This document shows positions 17,048-26,700 of a stretch of DNA of 64,000 nt, piece after piece. Source of the stretch: Sulfurospirillum sp. UBA2217. GTDB lineage: Bacteria > Campylobacterota > Campylobacteria > Campylobacterales > Sulfurospirillaceae. The first letter of the stretch is position 1, and each line of letters opens with the position of its first letter. The stretch lies in NCBI GenBank assembly GCA_002328495.1, contig DCUJ01000010.1, forward strand, positions 1-64,000. Direction: 5' to 3'. Both the position numbers and the translations under genes were made by a program. A model generated the notes under the pieces. The model was not told the DNA's origin. It searched no databases and worked only from the letters and a program-made list of their open reading frames with translations.

Positions 17048-17932
17048 TTATCTTTGTTTAAAAAACGTGATGTTGTTGAGCAATTTAACGGCGTAAAGGC
17101 TCATCAGTGTGCCAATAATCATTGAAAGTGAAATGCTCTCTTCTAAAAAAATCGCACTTAAACCAATCGCTGAAAAAGGAACCAAAAAGATAAACGAACT
17201 CACCTCCCCAGCTCCCAAACGCTCAATCCCTAAAAAGTAAACCGTATTGGCAAAGGTAGTTGCACCAAGCGTAATACACGCAATATTAAACCAAAATACC
17301 CCATCCGTTGTCGAAAGATTCATCGAACGAAAATCGACAAAAAAGAGAGCAACCAATACAACAGTAACTAAGTACATATAAAAGGTGAAAACAATGGGTG
17401 AAATGGCGGTAGATTTGGAACTTAAAATGGTCACTATTGGCCATAAAATAGCTGCAAGAAAAAAGTACAGATTGTGCACGACCATTACATGCTCCCAATC
17501 GAATTTCCAAATATTAAGCATTGTTGAAACGCCTAATGCTCCCAAAATAAGTGCCATCATATCTTTACGTGTGATGCTTTTAAGACGCATTAGCACCAAA
17601 AATACAAAGGTAATAATTGGAATCAGTGTCGTCACCATAGCTCCGCCTAAAGACGCTGTACCGTACTTGGTGCCTAAGAAAAAATAGTTCATATAGGCGA
17701 TTAATGCCACAGAAGTGATAACGACTAAACCAAAGCTTTTAACATCAATACGAAATGACTTTTTCAAAAACACTATGATAGGCACCATCGTAATCGCTGT
17801 GATTAAAAAGCGTAGAAAAATCATCTCATACGCATTGATGTAAGAGCTTAATACCTTAACATTGACCCAAGATCCACCCCATGCGACCATTGAGAGAAAG
17901 AGTAAAAAGAAAAAAAGATTTTTATGTGCCAT
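17048..17932 (-). CDS. EamA-family (DMT) transporter
   Basis: The 294-residue protein has about ten TM helices in two repeated five-helix halves, the EamA layout of the drug/metabolite transporter superfamily. The first half starts with SMVAWGGSWVNVKVL and the second with NLYFFLAAILWPIVTIL. Export of a metabolite or drug is likely, but the substrate is unknown. The AraC regulator gene ends 39 bp upstream on the same strand and may control it. Confidence 0.85.
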   Translation of the reverse strand: MAHKNLFFFLLFLSMVAWGGSWVNVKVLSSYINAYEMIFLRFLITAITMVPIIVFLKKSFRIDVKSFGLVVITSVALIAYMNYFFLGTKYGTASLGGAMVTTLIPIITFVFLVLMRLKSITRKDMMALILGALGVSTMLNIWKFDWEHVMVVHNLYFFLAAILWPIVTILSSKSTAISPIVFTFYMYLVTVVLVALFFVDFRSMNLSTTDGVFWFNIACITLGATTFANTVYFLGIERLGAGEVSSFIFLVPFSAIGLSAIFLEESISLSMIIGTLMSLYAVKLLNNITFFKQR

Positions 17933-17971
17933 GAGTAACTCCTTGAAGCGAAAGTGTACTCTTTTTGGCGT

Positions 17972-18772
17972 TTAGGTGTATAGAATAAAATTGCTTTTTT
18001 GAAGCAGCGTTTTGGGCGAATAGCCGTAAACCTTACGAAAAGAGCGAATAAAATGCGACTGGTCGTTAAAGCCCGCATGAAGTCCTGCTAGACTTAAAGA
18101 CTCGCCTTTAAGGATGAGTGTTTTGGCTTTACAGATACGTTGCGCAAGAATATATTGGTGCGGTGTCAGTCCCGTGTGGTTTTTAAAAAGCCTTAAAAAA
18201 TGGTATTTACTCACACTCGCCGTTGATGCAAGTGCGTCTAGGGTCATGTCTGATTCGATGTTGTCGCAAATGTACTCCACCGCCACATTTATGCCATTAG
18301 AATCTTTACATGTAAAGGGGTACGTCGTTGCTTTTTGTGCGTAATGTGCGATGAGATAAGAGAGCGCATCGATGAGTTTTGACTCAATGAGTATGGGCTC
18401 TTCGTTGGTATAAACCGTGCGAAAAAAAGCAAGTAACCTTTTATAGAGTTCATCATCTTCAATGATGTGCGTCTCAAAAATAGGCATTTTTTTCTCACCA
18501 TACATCTGCTCGTAAAGGCTACTTAAAAGCTCCACACTCGGGTAAAAGTTGGTATAGTGCCATGCGTGAGAATCGCCACCATGAATCTCATTTGGGTTAA
18601 TGATACGCGTAGAATGCTGATAAGCTTTGGTTATTTTATGCTCATGCAAAGAGTGAAAGATACCATCGTGCGTCAGCCCAATGGTGTAGGTATCGTGAAA
18701 ATGGCACGAAAATGTACTGGTGGAGCTTGCAATATTTTCAAATGCAACATCGTTCAATAAAGAAGGTTTCAT
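17972..18772 (-). CDS. AraC-family transcriptional regulator
   Basis: The product has an N-terminal cupin-like sensor half (CHFHDTYTIGLTHDG, then NPNEIHGG) and a C-terminal double HTH (MTLDALASTASVSKYHFLRLF, then HAGFNDQSHFIRSFRKVYGYSP). It likely senses a small molecule and controls the DMT transporter just downstream. I chose ATG 18772 (266 residues). A GTG at 18829 would add 19 residues, and neither start has a clear ribosome site. TATACT lies only a few bases upstream of 18772, so the start is unsure. A TTACATGTAA palindrome is embedded (18306-18315). Confidence 0.82.
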   Translation of the reverse strand: MKPSLLNDVAFENIASSTSTFSCHFHDTYTIGLTHDGIFHSLHEHKITKAYQHSTRIINPNEIHGGDSHAWHYTNFYPSVELLSSLYEQMYGEKKMPIFETHIIEDDELYKRLLAFFRTVYTNEEPILIESKLIDALSYLIAHYAQKATTYPFTCKDSNGINVAVEYICDNIESDMTLDALASTASVSKYHFLRLFKNHTGLTPHQYILAQRICKAKTLILKGESLSLAGLHAGFNDQSHFIRSFRKVYGYSPKTLLQKSNFILYT

Positions 18773-19064
18773 AGCAAAAGTATAACGCAATTTAACACGT
18801 AGCGATAGGACAAAATTGCTTCCATCCACGTGCCAATTTTACAATTTTACCTTACACCAAACGTTGCTGAACATTTTTTAGAACAACTGCGTAAAGCATC
18901 ATATCCGTACCAATGAGCATGCAAGAAGCTAAACTCTACTCTTTTTGGAAATTTTGTAGCATTTGAATCCAAAATTTATTAACCCAATGGTCTGTTTTTT
19001 GTGATTTAAGCCACCTTTTAAGGACTTAGAACTACAATCTAATATCATCAATTAAGGAAAAACC

Positions 19065-20642
19065 ATGCTTCTTTCCAAACGATTGGGTCTGTTGAGCATT
19101 GTTTCGGCGTGCGTATTGGTAAACACGAGCACACAAGCCGCGGATACTTTTCGTATAGAAAACGACTTCTATATACAGAATAACTCGATTTCAGGACCTA
19201 GCAGTGCAAGCTCAATGCTCACCAATGGAACCACCTACTACAATCTTATCTCCGTTTATACCAAGGGACAATGGGAAGGTTTCGATTACACCATCAATGC
19301 TGGCTTGAAACTCACCGACGATGAGCGAAAGGATCTAAAAAAGCTCTCTTTATTTACCCTCTCTGGGCAAATTAAAGGCAATAGTCAAGTCTTAGATTTG
19401 GGTGATTTTTTTCGCTCCTATTCAAAATATTCACTCAACACCTCACTGAAGGGCGCTGGCTACACCTATACCTTTGACAACGGTGACACGCTCGATGTAA
19501 CCTATGGTTTGGCAGCACCCAGATGGGACAGCTTTTGGGACAATGAGGTCGAATCTACCGATAGAGAAGTATACGGCGTGCGCTACAATAAAAAAGTAAG
19601 CGATACCCTAAGCATCGGCATTGATGCGGTTAAAACACATGATAGTAACGCCGTAGTCTCAGGCATCCCCTTGTATGACACCTCGCTCCTTACCATCAAT
19701 TCCACCTACCGTCCAATTCCTGGATTAAAACTGTATGGAGAATTTTCCCATTCTCAAAATGAAACCGATGATGGTAGCACCAATGAAAAAAACAAAGGCA
19801 ACGCTCTTTTTTTACAAGCCATCGGCAATAAAAATCCCAGTCGCGTTCAACTCGAATACGAACGTATTGACCCTGATTTTAAAACCGTAACAGGTTCAGC
19901 CACCCCCGATAGAGAAAAAGCAAAAGCCACATGGCGCTACAAAATGACACCCAAAACAACTCTTAACACGGGATTTTTATGGTTTAGAAACAATCTAGAG
20001 GGTGACAAAACCGAAACAACCCATACCTATCGCCCCAACATCGGTTTTACCTTCAAAGATGTTTTTGAAAGACGTTATGCTGTCGTTGATCTTAACTACA
20101 AGCTCAATATGATTGATGGTTCCGCTAAAACATCGGACGATATGTTTGATTTGAATTACCGTGACCGCTTTGGCATTGTCTATTCTGACATCGGCGTCTC
20201 GTACAATCTTTACGACACAAACAACAACCAACGCTCCCAAAAAGAGTTACGGTTTAACGGTACATTCAACACCCGTCACACCCTTGATGACCTCGTGCTC
20301 AAACCCTCCATCATGCTTGGCACATGGAATATGAACGATGAACTTGACATCAATGGAAACAACACCTATTATCAAGCGGCTGTTGGTTTAGGTCTGGATA
20401 TACCCAGTCAAAAAATCTCAAGCAACTTACGGGTAGGACAAAACAAATCAACACGCGATACGGGAGATGACCTCGAAAAATTCTTTGGCTCCTTAGATGT
20501 CTACTGGAACATCGGAAAAGTCGATCCCTTTAGCCGTGTGATGGTCTATGCAAAAGCCTATGTCAACGATCTTCAGTACTCCACAGCATCAAACGATTAT
20601 CAAGAGCAGAGCATCACTCTTGGTTTCAAACTGTCATTTTAA
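19065..20642 (+). CDS. Outer-membrane beta-barrel protein
   Basis: The 525-residue protein has a signal peptide (cut near TQA-AD, residue 25). Long alternating, Tyr/Thr-rich strands follow throughout, and the chain ends in Phe (LGFKLSF), the usual barrel-assembly signal. The pattern resembles MtrB/PioB-like or porin-like barrels, but no CxxC is present at the N terminus and I cannot name a family. AAGGAAAAACC precedes the ATG. It is the first gene of a three-gene set of exported proteins, with 9 bp to the next start. Confidence 0.75.
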   Translation: MLLSKRLGLLSIVSACVLVNTSTQAADTFRIENDFYIQNNSISGPSSASSMLTNGTTYYNLISVYTKGQWEGFDYTINAGLKLTDDERKDLKKLSLFTLSGQIKGNSQVLDLGDFFRSYSKYSLNTSLKGAGYTYTFDNGDTLDVTYGLAAPRWDSFWDNEVESTDREVYGVRYNKKVSDTLSIGIDAVKTHDSNAVVSGIPLYDTSLLTINSTYRPIPGLKLYGEFSHSQNETDDGSTNEKNKGNALFLQAIGNKNPSRVQLEYERIDPDFKTVTGSATPDREKAKATWRYKMTPKTTLNTGFLWFRNNLEGDKTETTHTYRPNIGFTFKDVFERRYAVVDLNYKLNMIDGSAKTSDDMFDLNYRDRFGIVYSDIGVSYNLYDTNNNQRSQKELRFNGTFNTRHTLDDLVLKPSIMLGTWNMNDELDINGNNTYYQAAVGLGLDIPSQKISSNLRVGQNKSTRDTGDDLEKFFGSLDVYWNIGKVDPFSRVMVYAKAYVNDLQYSTASNDYQEQSITLGFKLSF

Positions 20643-20651
20643 GGATACACG

Positions 20652-21959
20652 ATGAAAACAAAATTACTGACACTCATTGCCTTTTTCCTTTTGGTTTTAA
20701 CACCCTCTTTGCATGCTAAATGGTGGATATTTGGTGGCGGGGAAGAAGAGGTTGGCTTTGATTATATCAGCATTAATGCCCTTTCTTTTGATGATGTCAA
20801 CAAAGAAGCGGTGATGCTTAAAGAGAGTTTAGATAAAGGCTATTTACATGTAAGAGGAAAAGCACGTACGGGGAAAAATCCTGTAGGAGCCATTACGGTT
20901 TCCTTAGATGGCGCCAAAACGTGGCAAAAAGCTAAATTTGAGAAAGATGGTGGCTTTGACTTTTCCTTTGAACCCGACCTTGCCCAAACCTACGATATCT
21001 ATGTTAAAGTCATCGATACTGCGGGAAAAGCCAATGAAATAGAAGATGCCCATGTCAAAGTGAGCTTTAGCGATGTGGACTTTTATACGCTCATTGGTGA
21101 AACACTGGGTAAACTTAAAACCTACTACGAACAAGAAGACGATGTCAATTTTATGCGCTACGTAAGCCAAGATTTTGAGGGTGACGATATGACCTTGGAG
21201 CGCGCATTGCGTAAAGACTTCTCTGCGCTAGAAGACATCCGCTTGGATTTTACGCTCAACAATGTGGCTATGTCTGGCAATAAATACTACGCCTCCATCT
21301 CCTTTAACCGAAGCGTTATGGCGTCCAGTAGCGGAACATCGTATAGCGATAGAGGGGTCACAGAATTTACCTTTGCCGTGGGTGAAAAAGGAGCTATGTT
21401 GCTTTCGATGAAGAACCCTTTGATTTTTGGGCTTACTTATGCTGCGGATATTGCCAGTGGAACAACATCCAGTGCTCAAAATTCACAACTTTACCTTAGC
21501 ATTAGCGATAGTGGAAGTGTAACCCAAAGAAATCTTGCCGCAATAGCAAGTGATGAAGGTAGTAATGATTTTATGAGTAGTGGTAATTTTTATTTGCAAG
21601 TAAGTTGCACACCGCCTTGTAATACGGCAGATGGTTTTAATTTTTCAAATGATGAAAAAACAACACTGATTTCAGAAAGTGAATTTTATAAAGAAGGTGG
21701 TTTACTTTTTGTCAATGCAGGCACAAGTTTACAAAACTTAGGCAATGTAAGCCTCAGTGGCTTAACGGTTCCCTCGGCTGGCTATGATGCGTTTGGAGGC
21801 ATCTCATGCACAACACTGGGTGATGTTATTGCTGTAAAACTTGCCAATAACACCTATGGAGTTTTAAAAGTCACGAATCCCATTGACTTAGGTGGAGGCA
21901 GTTGGAGAGTCTATTTTGATTATAAATACAACCCTAACGGCTCACTCACATTCCCCTAA
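20652..21959 (+). CDS. Exported protein with Ig-like and NTF2-like parts
   Basis: The 435-residue protein has a signal peptide (to LHA-KW, about residue 22). A beta-rich domain (about 40-135) reads like an Ig or FN3 fold: AITVSLDGAKTW, then TYDIYVKVIDTAGK. The region about 145-260 (YYEQEDDVNFMRYVSQDF, later LNNVAMSGNKYYASISF) looks like an NTF2/SnoaL cone. A similar C-terminal domain ends the next protein. The last 150 residues are low-complexity beta. The gene lies 9 bp after the barrel gene. No function known. Confidence 0.65.
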   Translation: MKTKLLTLIAFFLLVLTPSLHAKWWIFGGGEEEVGFDYISINALSFDDVNKEAVMLKESLDKGYLHVRGKARTGKNPVGAITVSLDGAKTWQKAKFEKDGGFDFSFEPDLAQTYDIYVKVIDTAGKANEIEDAHVKVSFSDVDFYTLIGETLGKLKTYYEQEDDVNFMRYVSQDFEGDDMTLERALRKDFSALEDIRLDFTLNNVAMSGNKYYASISFNRSVMASSSGTSYSDRGVTEFTFAVGEKGAMLLSMKNPLIFGLTYAADIASGTTSSAQNSQLYLSISDSGSVTQRNLAAIASDEGSNDFMSSGNFYLQVSCTPPCNTADGFNFSNDEKTTLISESEFYKEGGLLFVNAGTSLQNLGNVSLSGLTVPSAGYDAFGGISCTTLGDVIAVKLANNTYGVLKVTNPIDLGGGSWRVYFDYKYNPNGSLTFP

Positions 21960-21964
21960 ACCCT

Positions 21965-22003
21965 AGTCTTACATGTAAGCCAAAAAAGCTTATATGTAAG
22001 ACT
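21965..22003 (+). terminator. Inverted TTACATGTAA-type hairpin between exported-protein genes
   Basis: The 16-bp arms (21965-21980 and 21988-22003) have one mismatch, since the second arm carries TTATATGTAA. The 7-nt loop is A-rich. It sits between the stop of the 435-residue gene and the start at 22022, and could attenuate transcription into the downstream gene. Confidence 0.5.
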
Positions 22004-22021
22004 CATAAATGAGGTAAGTTC

Positions 22022-25000
22022 ATGAAAAAGCGCGCTTCTTTTGTCCTCTCTTTGTTCCTCATAGGCACATCCTATCCTTTGATGGCAGGCTCACTTCTTA
22101 CCAAATCTGAGGAGTTCTCAAAAATAGCCACCTATGGTCTCAATACGGCTGCATATACGGCTGAAAAAAAAGATGCCAAAGAAGTTGCTACGAAGCTTTT
22201 AACCTTTGATATCATCTGGGAGCTTTTAGGCAAAGGTGAGGAGTTTTTTCTCAATGGAGACCCTGCTGCATTTTCAAAATTTAAAGACGATGTTTTAAAA
22301 GTCAAACTTGTCATCGACAAAGTGGCTGAAGTATCTTCTAAACTGGGTGCTGGTGAGTATGGAGATGCGCTTATCGGTTTGATAGATGGAGGTCTTGGCA
22401 TTGCCAATCACCCCGTTTTAAATGCCGTCTGGGAAGCTTCAAAACTGGTCATCGAATCTGAAAAACTCTTCAAAAGCACCAAAGCCGCATTGCAAATCGA
22501 AACACTCTATGGTGTTGTCAATCATGACCGAAGAATGATAGGCTCAAGTTCAGGCAATGCCCCAGCAACCATCCCTCTTGATAGCGATACGGTAACCTAT
22601 TTTTTTAACAAATACCTCATGACCGATGCTTCGACACGAGAGCTCGTCAAAGCTTACGTGCAAACAAAATTAGGTGAAACCTTTCCTGAAATATCTGTCT
22701 CTTTATGGGATCGCATGAGCGGCTCAACGCAAGCTATCCAAGAAGAGCATGAATTGCGACAACTGCAAGAGTTTGAAAATGTTTCAAGACGTTGGATTAA
22801 AGAGTTACTTCAAGATTTGAACAAACAAGTTGAAAGAGAGTGGGCACAAACACGGCTTCGACAAGAGAGTGAAAAATTTAAAGTATTTAGCGAAAAATTT
22901 GGAAAAGCCTTTTCAAATATGGATGAAGTTATAGGCTATTATACAAAGCTTAAAAACCTTGAAAAACAAAAAACACTTTTCCCTGCAAAATTGGCAGAAT
23001 TAAAAAAAATCAAAGCCACCGCAGAAATGGATGCAAAAAGTGCTGATTTTGGAATCAAAAGCAGGGCGAGAGGAGTACTCTATAATCTTGCAACAGAAAG
23101 TAATGTTTTTGCGGTTAATTCCATGGTTATAAGCGAATACGATCTTGAAAAAGAGTTTACTGAACTTCAAATTCAAGCGCTTGCACTGATTCAAAAAATT
23201 GATACAGAGGTTCAAGAAAACAAAGAGGAGATCGTCAAAGGCTTGCACCAAGCTGCCAAAGAAGCTCCGCCTGCTCAACAAGAGTACGAAAAATCTCTTT
23301 TGGCACTTTTTAAACCCTCTTTGGACATAGCTTACGATAAAGCATCCGAATACAAAGAGCCCTCTTTTGACGAACTGAAACAAATGCTTTCTGAGAATAA
23401 TATGGCAAAAGCGTCAACATTTTTAAAAGAGTGGGAAGCTAAAAATAATGTTCTTTTTAAAGAGGTGGATACGCTTTTTTACGAAACATTTAATGCCACC
23501 GAATCCTCAAAACCATCGGTCAATGATACCCCTCATATCCAATGGCTAAAAAGTCAAAATTATGAAGTACGAGACAGCGATATCGCTTCTGCACAACAAG
23601 GACTCGATTTGGCGTGGAAGAATGCTAAAGAAAAAACGCTTAATGCCTATGGTGCGCTTTTCAACATTTCTTCGCAACGCTATGGCAATGACTCACGCCT
23701 TCTAAATGAAATGTTCAATCATTTCATAGCAGAGATGAAACGTGTAAGCAGTGCTATCTACCAACAAAGAAACGCTCTGGGCACCTTTATGCAAAAGCTT
23801 TCTGGAACCTATGGTAAAGGTTACAATACGCTTCATGATTTTAATCCAGACAGTGTGATTACAGATTGGAAACCTCAAATTGAGCATGCCGCAAAAGGGG
23901 CAAATGCGTATCTAAAAGAAAACGCCTACACTACTATTGGCAAAATTAATGATGAGGGCGTATCGCTTCATTCGGTTGAGCACATGATCGCTTCTCGTAA
24001 AGAGCAGATTATCGGACCGCTATCAACCCACAACGCTATGATTCGCTCCCTTAGCTCTCTTGAAAGTGACCTTTATGCTTTGGAAAGCGTAAAAGCTGAA
24101 TGGAAAAACTTTCCTAAATTGGACGACCAAACGCTAGCTCTTTTTAATGATTTAGCCTCAAAAACAGAAGAGGAAGCTAAACAAAAAGTTAAACTAATGC
24201 CTATATATACGATCGAAGAGAGCAATAGTCTGGATCAGTTGTATGGTAATGTTAATGGCTACAAAGAGACAATCCGAAAAGTGGAGCAGGTACTTTCGAG
24301 CATCATTTTACCAACCATTCGATCTGAAGCACAGCAGTATCTTCAATCCGTTGAAAGTGAATTAAACAATCGTCAAAGGGATTATGAATATTTAGAAAAA
24401 CTTCAAAAAGAGTGGCAAGAGTGGCATTCACAGCAACTTGCACAAGAGATTTTTACCCTAGATAAAGAGTCTGGTAAAATGGTGCTAACTGCGGGGATGA
24501 AACGCTCAAAAGAGGGAAATTACGCCATTATTTCAGACCCTTACCTCCATTATGCCACAGAAAAAGAGCTTAAAACAAATGAAAAACTTGACAAAGCCAA
24601 AGCTACTCTTATCAAACTGAGTGTTTACACATTTATACAAAACAGTATGCCAAATACCAAAACCTTACTGAACAACCTTTTTGATGCGAAAGAGTTTAAA
24701 CCCTCTCCCGAAGAGAACTTTCTCCTGCATGGGGACGTGGTGGTCTGGAAAAGCACCTTAGATAAATGTGAAAAACTTATCGGTGAAATCGACATCAAAA
24801 AAGAGGATGCTTACTTATCAAAATTAAAAGAAGTTGCTGCGTTATTGCCCTATACCATTAGCTTTCCACCTCTGGAAGAGGACAAAAAAAGTACGTATGA
24901 ATCAACCTATTATGCCAAATATGGAAAGTTCAACGATGGTCTTTCTGCATACTCTTATGAGCATTTTCCTCTAGGGAAAAAATTTATAGAACTTAGGCTT

Positions 25001-25702
25001 CGCATTCAAGAACTCATGGCACTTAAAGGAAAACTCATCGAACAAAAGCGTTTGGAAGACTCTGTTGTGGAATCCTTGATGCTTAAAGAAGTCAAAGCTT
25101 TGCATGCAAAAGTAGAAGATTTCGCCATCAGTGAAACAGAAGAATATATCGCTACGTACAAAGCACTGAGTGCGGAGTATAAAAAACATGCTACTGTACT
25201 TGAAGAGGCAAAAGCAAAAGGTACGGGCGTGCCCGATCAGATGCAAATTGCCAATTTGCTCTACCATATTCAACAGCGCTTAGCCTCTCACGAAGATCAT
25301 ATAAACTCCCTCGCACAAACAGGGAAACAATCGCTTGTCGAACAGCTCTATGTACGCTTTGCCCAAGAGTATTCCAACAAAAATCTCCCTTCTTTGATGA
25401 GTTTACTTTCCGATGAGTGGATGAGCAGTAGTGATGGAACGACACTGATGGATTTGGAAGCAACATTGGGCAATAGTTTTTCTATTTTCAATGAAGTTAC
25501 ATGTACGATAGATTCTCTTTACATCACGCAAACAGGTGCTGATACGTATCGTGTCAATTATACGGTAATCATTCAAGGCGAAAACTATGAAAACGACATC
25601 AAGCACGTGGAAAAATCTTCCGTCAGCGAAGAAGTGCGTATTATCGATGGGAAGCCCAAAATCTCCCAAACACTCAATGGAAAATACTGGACGGTGCGTT
25701 AG
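22022..25702 (+). CDS. Giant exported helical protein with C-terminal NTF2-like domain
   Basis: The 1226-residue protein has a signal peptide (to about residue 22, LMA-GS). Over 1000 residues of mostly alpha-helical, Lys/Glu-rich sequence with several coiled coils follow. The final about 100 residues (LYVRFAQEYSNKNLPSLMSLL, later YRVNYTVIIQGENYE) look like an NTF2/SnoaL fold, similar to that of the upstream 435-residue protein. No catalytic motif was seen. A periplasmic scaffold or surface fibre is plausible. It is tail-to-tail with the next gene, overlapping by 4 bases. Confidence 0.65.
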   Translation: MKKRASFVLSLFLIGTSYPLMAGSLLTKSEEFSKIATYGLNTAAYTAEKKDAKEVATKLLTFDIIWELLGKGEEFFLNGDPAAFSKFKDDVLKVKLVIDKVAEVSSKLGAGEYGDALIGLIDGGLGIANHPVLNAVWEASKLVIESEKLFKSTKAALQIETLYGVVNHDRRMIGSSSGNAPATIPLDSDTVTYFFNKYLMTDASTRELVKAYVQTKLGETFPEISVSLWDRMSGSTQAIQEEHELRQLQEFENVSRRWIKELLQDLNKQVEREWAQTRLRQESEKFKVFSEKFGKAFSNMDEVIGYYTKLKNLEKQKTLFPAKLAELKKIKATAEMDAKSADFGIKSRARGVLYNLATESNVFAVNSMVISEYDLEKEFTELQIQALALIQKIDTEVQENKEEIVKGLHQAAKEAPPAQQEYEKSLLALFKPSLDIAYDKASEYKEPSFDELKQMLSENNMAKASTFLKEWEAKNNVLFKEVDTLFYETFNATESSKPSVNDTPHIQWLKSQNYEVRDSDIASAQQGLDLAWKNAKEKTLNAYGALFNISSQRYGNDSRLLNEMFNHFIAEMKRVSSAIYQQRNALGTFMQKLSGTYGKGYNTLHDFNPDSVITDWKPQIEHAAKGANAYLKENAYTTIGKINDEGVSLHSVEHMIASRKEQIIGPLSTHNAMIRSLSSLESDLYALESVKAEWKNFPKLDDQTLALFNDLASKTEEEAKQKVKLMPIYTIEESNSLDQLYGNVNGYKETIRKVEQVLSSIILPTIRSEAQQYLQSVESELNNRQRDYEYLEKLQKEWQEWHSQQLAQEIFTLDKESGKMVLTAGMKRSKEGNYAIISDPYLHYATEKELKTNEKLDKAKATLIKLSVYTFIQNSMPNTKTLLNNLFDAKEFKPSPEENFLLHGDVVVWKSTLDKCEKLIGEIDIKKEDAYLSKLKEVAALLPYTISFPPLEEDKKSTYESTYYAKYGKFNDGLSAYSYEHFPLGKKFIELRLRIQELMALKGKLIEQKRLEDSVVESLMLKEVKALHAKVEDFAISETEEYIATYKALSAEYKKHATVLEEAKAKGTGVPDQMQIANLLYHIQQRLASHEDHINSLAQTGKQSLVEQLYVRFAQEYSNKNLPSLMSLLSDEWMSSSDGTTLMDLEATLGNSFSIFNEVTCTIDSLYITQTGADTYRVNYTVIIQGENYENDIKHVEKSSVSEEVRIIDGKPKISQTLNGKYWTVR

Positions 25703-26088
25703 TAGCGTGTAAATTTAACGGCTTTGCCTTTGGCTTCGATGCTATCTCCGCTCTTCCATGTTCTCTCATGGTAGGTATAGCGCGTGAAGACAACGGCATC
25801 CGCACCCATTTTTGCGGCAACTTCGCGAAGCTTGATGACCACATCGGCTTTATCGATTTTCGAAAAGGGCATCATGGCACTATCACTCGCATTCACATCG
25901 CCTAAGATGGTATAGGGGCGGTCTAAAATATCTACCTCACTTACCACAATACGTGAAGCGGGTGTTCGTTTTTCACTGCCTTCAATCGTGGGTGCTTTAT
26001 CGGTTGTATTTCCCATAAAAGGAATGGAACAGCCTGAAAAAAATAATCCAACACCCAATATAAAACTTCCTATCCAGCGACCTTGCAT
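25699..26088 (-). CDS. Small lipoprotein
   Basis: The 129-residue protein has a lipoprotein signal peptide with lipobox FSGC (Cys20). A compact domain follows with a strand-helix pattern, ILDRPYTILGDVNASD, then REVAAKMGADAVVFTRYTYH. The GADAVV motif recalls small YbjQ/DUF4156-like domains, but I do not claim membership. Its stop overlaps the stop of the convergent 1226-residue gene by 4 bases. Confidence 0.7.
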   Translation of the reverse strand: MQGRWIGSFILGVGLFFSGCSIPFMGNTTDKAPTIEGSEKRTPASRIVVSEVDILDRPYTILGDVNASDSAMMPFSKIDKADVVIKLREVAAKMGADAVVFTRYTYHERTWKSGDSIEAKGKAVKFTRY

Positions 26089-26157
26089 CTTAAAATCTCC
26101 ATTGTTTAATTGCTTACAACCATTTTATCATATAATTCTCTATCTAAAGGAGTTCGC

Positions 26158-26700
26158 ATGCACTTGCCCATACTTTTGATTGCCAAAGGTGCCATTGAAG
26201 ATGCCCTTCGCCACACGTCCACCATCGATATCCAAGCACTTTTACAGACCTACCCCGAACTTTCAAAACCCAAAGCCACTTTTGTTACACTGAGTCTTGA
26301 TGGGCGTTTGAGGGGGTGCATCGGCTCGTTGGTAGCACATCGACCTTTTTTGGAAGATTTGATTCACAACGCTAAAGCGGCCGCTTTTGATGACCCGCGC
26401 TTTTATCCTTTAAGTCCTGAAGAGTTTTTACATGTAAAGATAGAAGTCTCTTTGTTAGACGAGCCAAAATCCCTTGAATACGTGGACGTGGAGGATTTGA
26501 AGTCTAAGATTTGTGTTGGCATTGACGGGGTTATCTTGCAAAAAAGTGGGCGCAAAGCCACGTTTTTACCCCAAGTTTGGGAACAGCTTCCTACCTTTGA
26601 GCATTTTTTCGCGCAACTGTGCCAAAAAGCGGGATTAGAGCCTTCATGCTTGGAGAGTCATCCTGAGATTTGGACATATCGCGTGGAAAAGGTGAAGTGA
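26158..26700 (+). CDS. amrA: AmmeMemoRadiSam system protein A (AMMECR1 domain)
   Basis: The 180-residue protein is an AMMECR1 domain, with the hallmark LRGCIGSL followed by HNAKAAAFDDPRFYPLSPEE and IEVSLLDEP. I chose ATG 26158 behind AAAGGAG (26146-26152), not the upstream ATG at 26110, because a TATAAT box sits at 26131-26136. It is the first of three overlapping genes for the A, radical-SAM and B (Memo) proteins. Their joint function is, to my knowledge, not established. A TTTACATGTAAA palindrome inside encodes LHVK. Confidence 0.88.
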   Translation: MHLPILLIAKGAIEDALRHTSTIDIQALLQTYPELSKPKATFVTLSLDGRLRGCIGSLVAHRPFLEDLIHNAKAAAFDDPRFYPLSPEEFLHVKIEVSLLDEPKSLEYVDVEDLKSKICVGIDGVILQKSGRKATFLPQVWEQLPTFEHFFAQLCQKAGLEPSCLESHPEIWTYRVEKVK

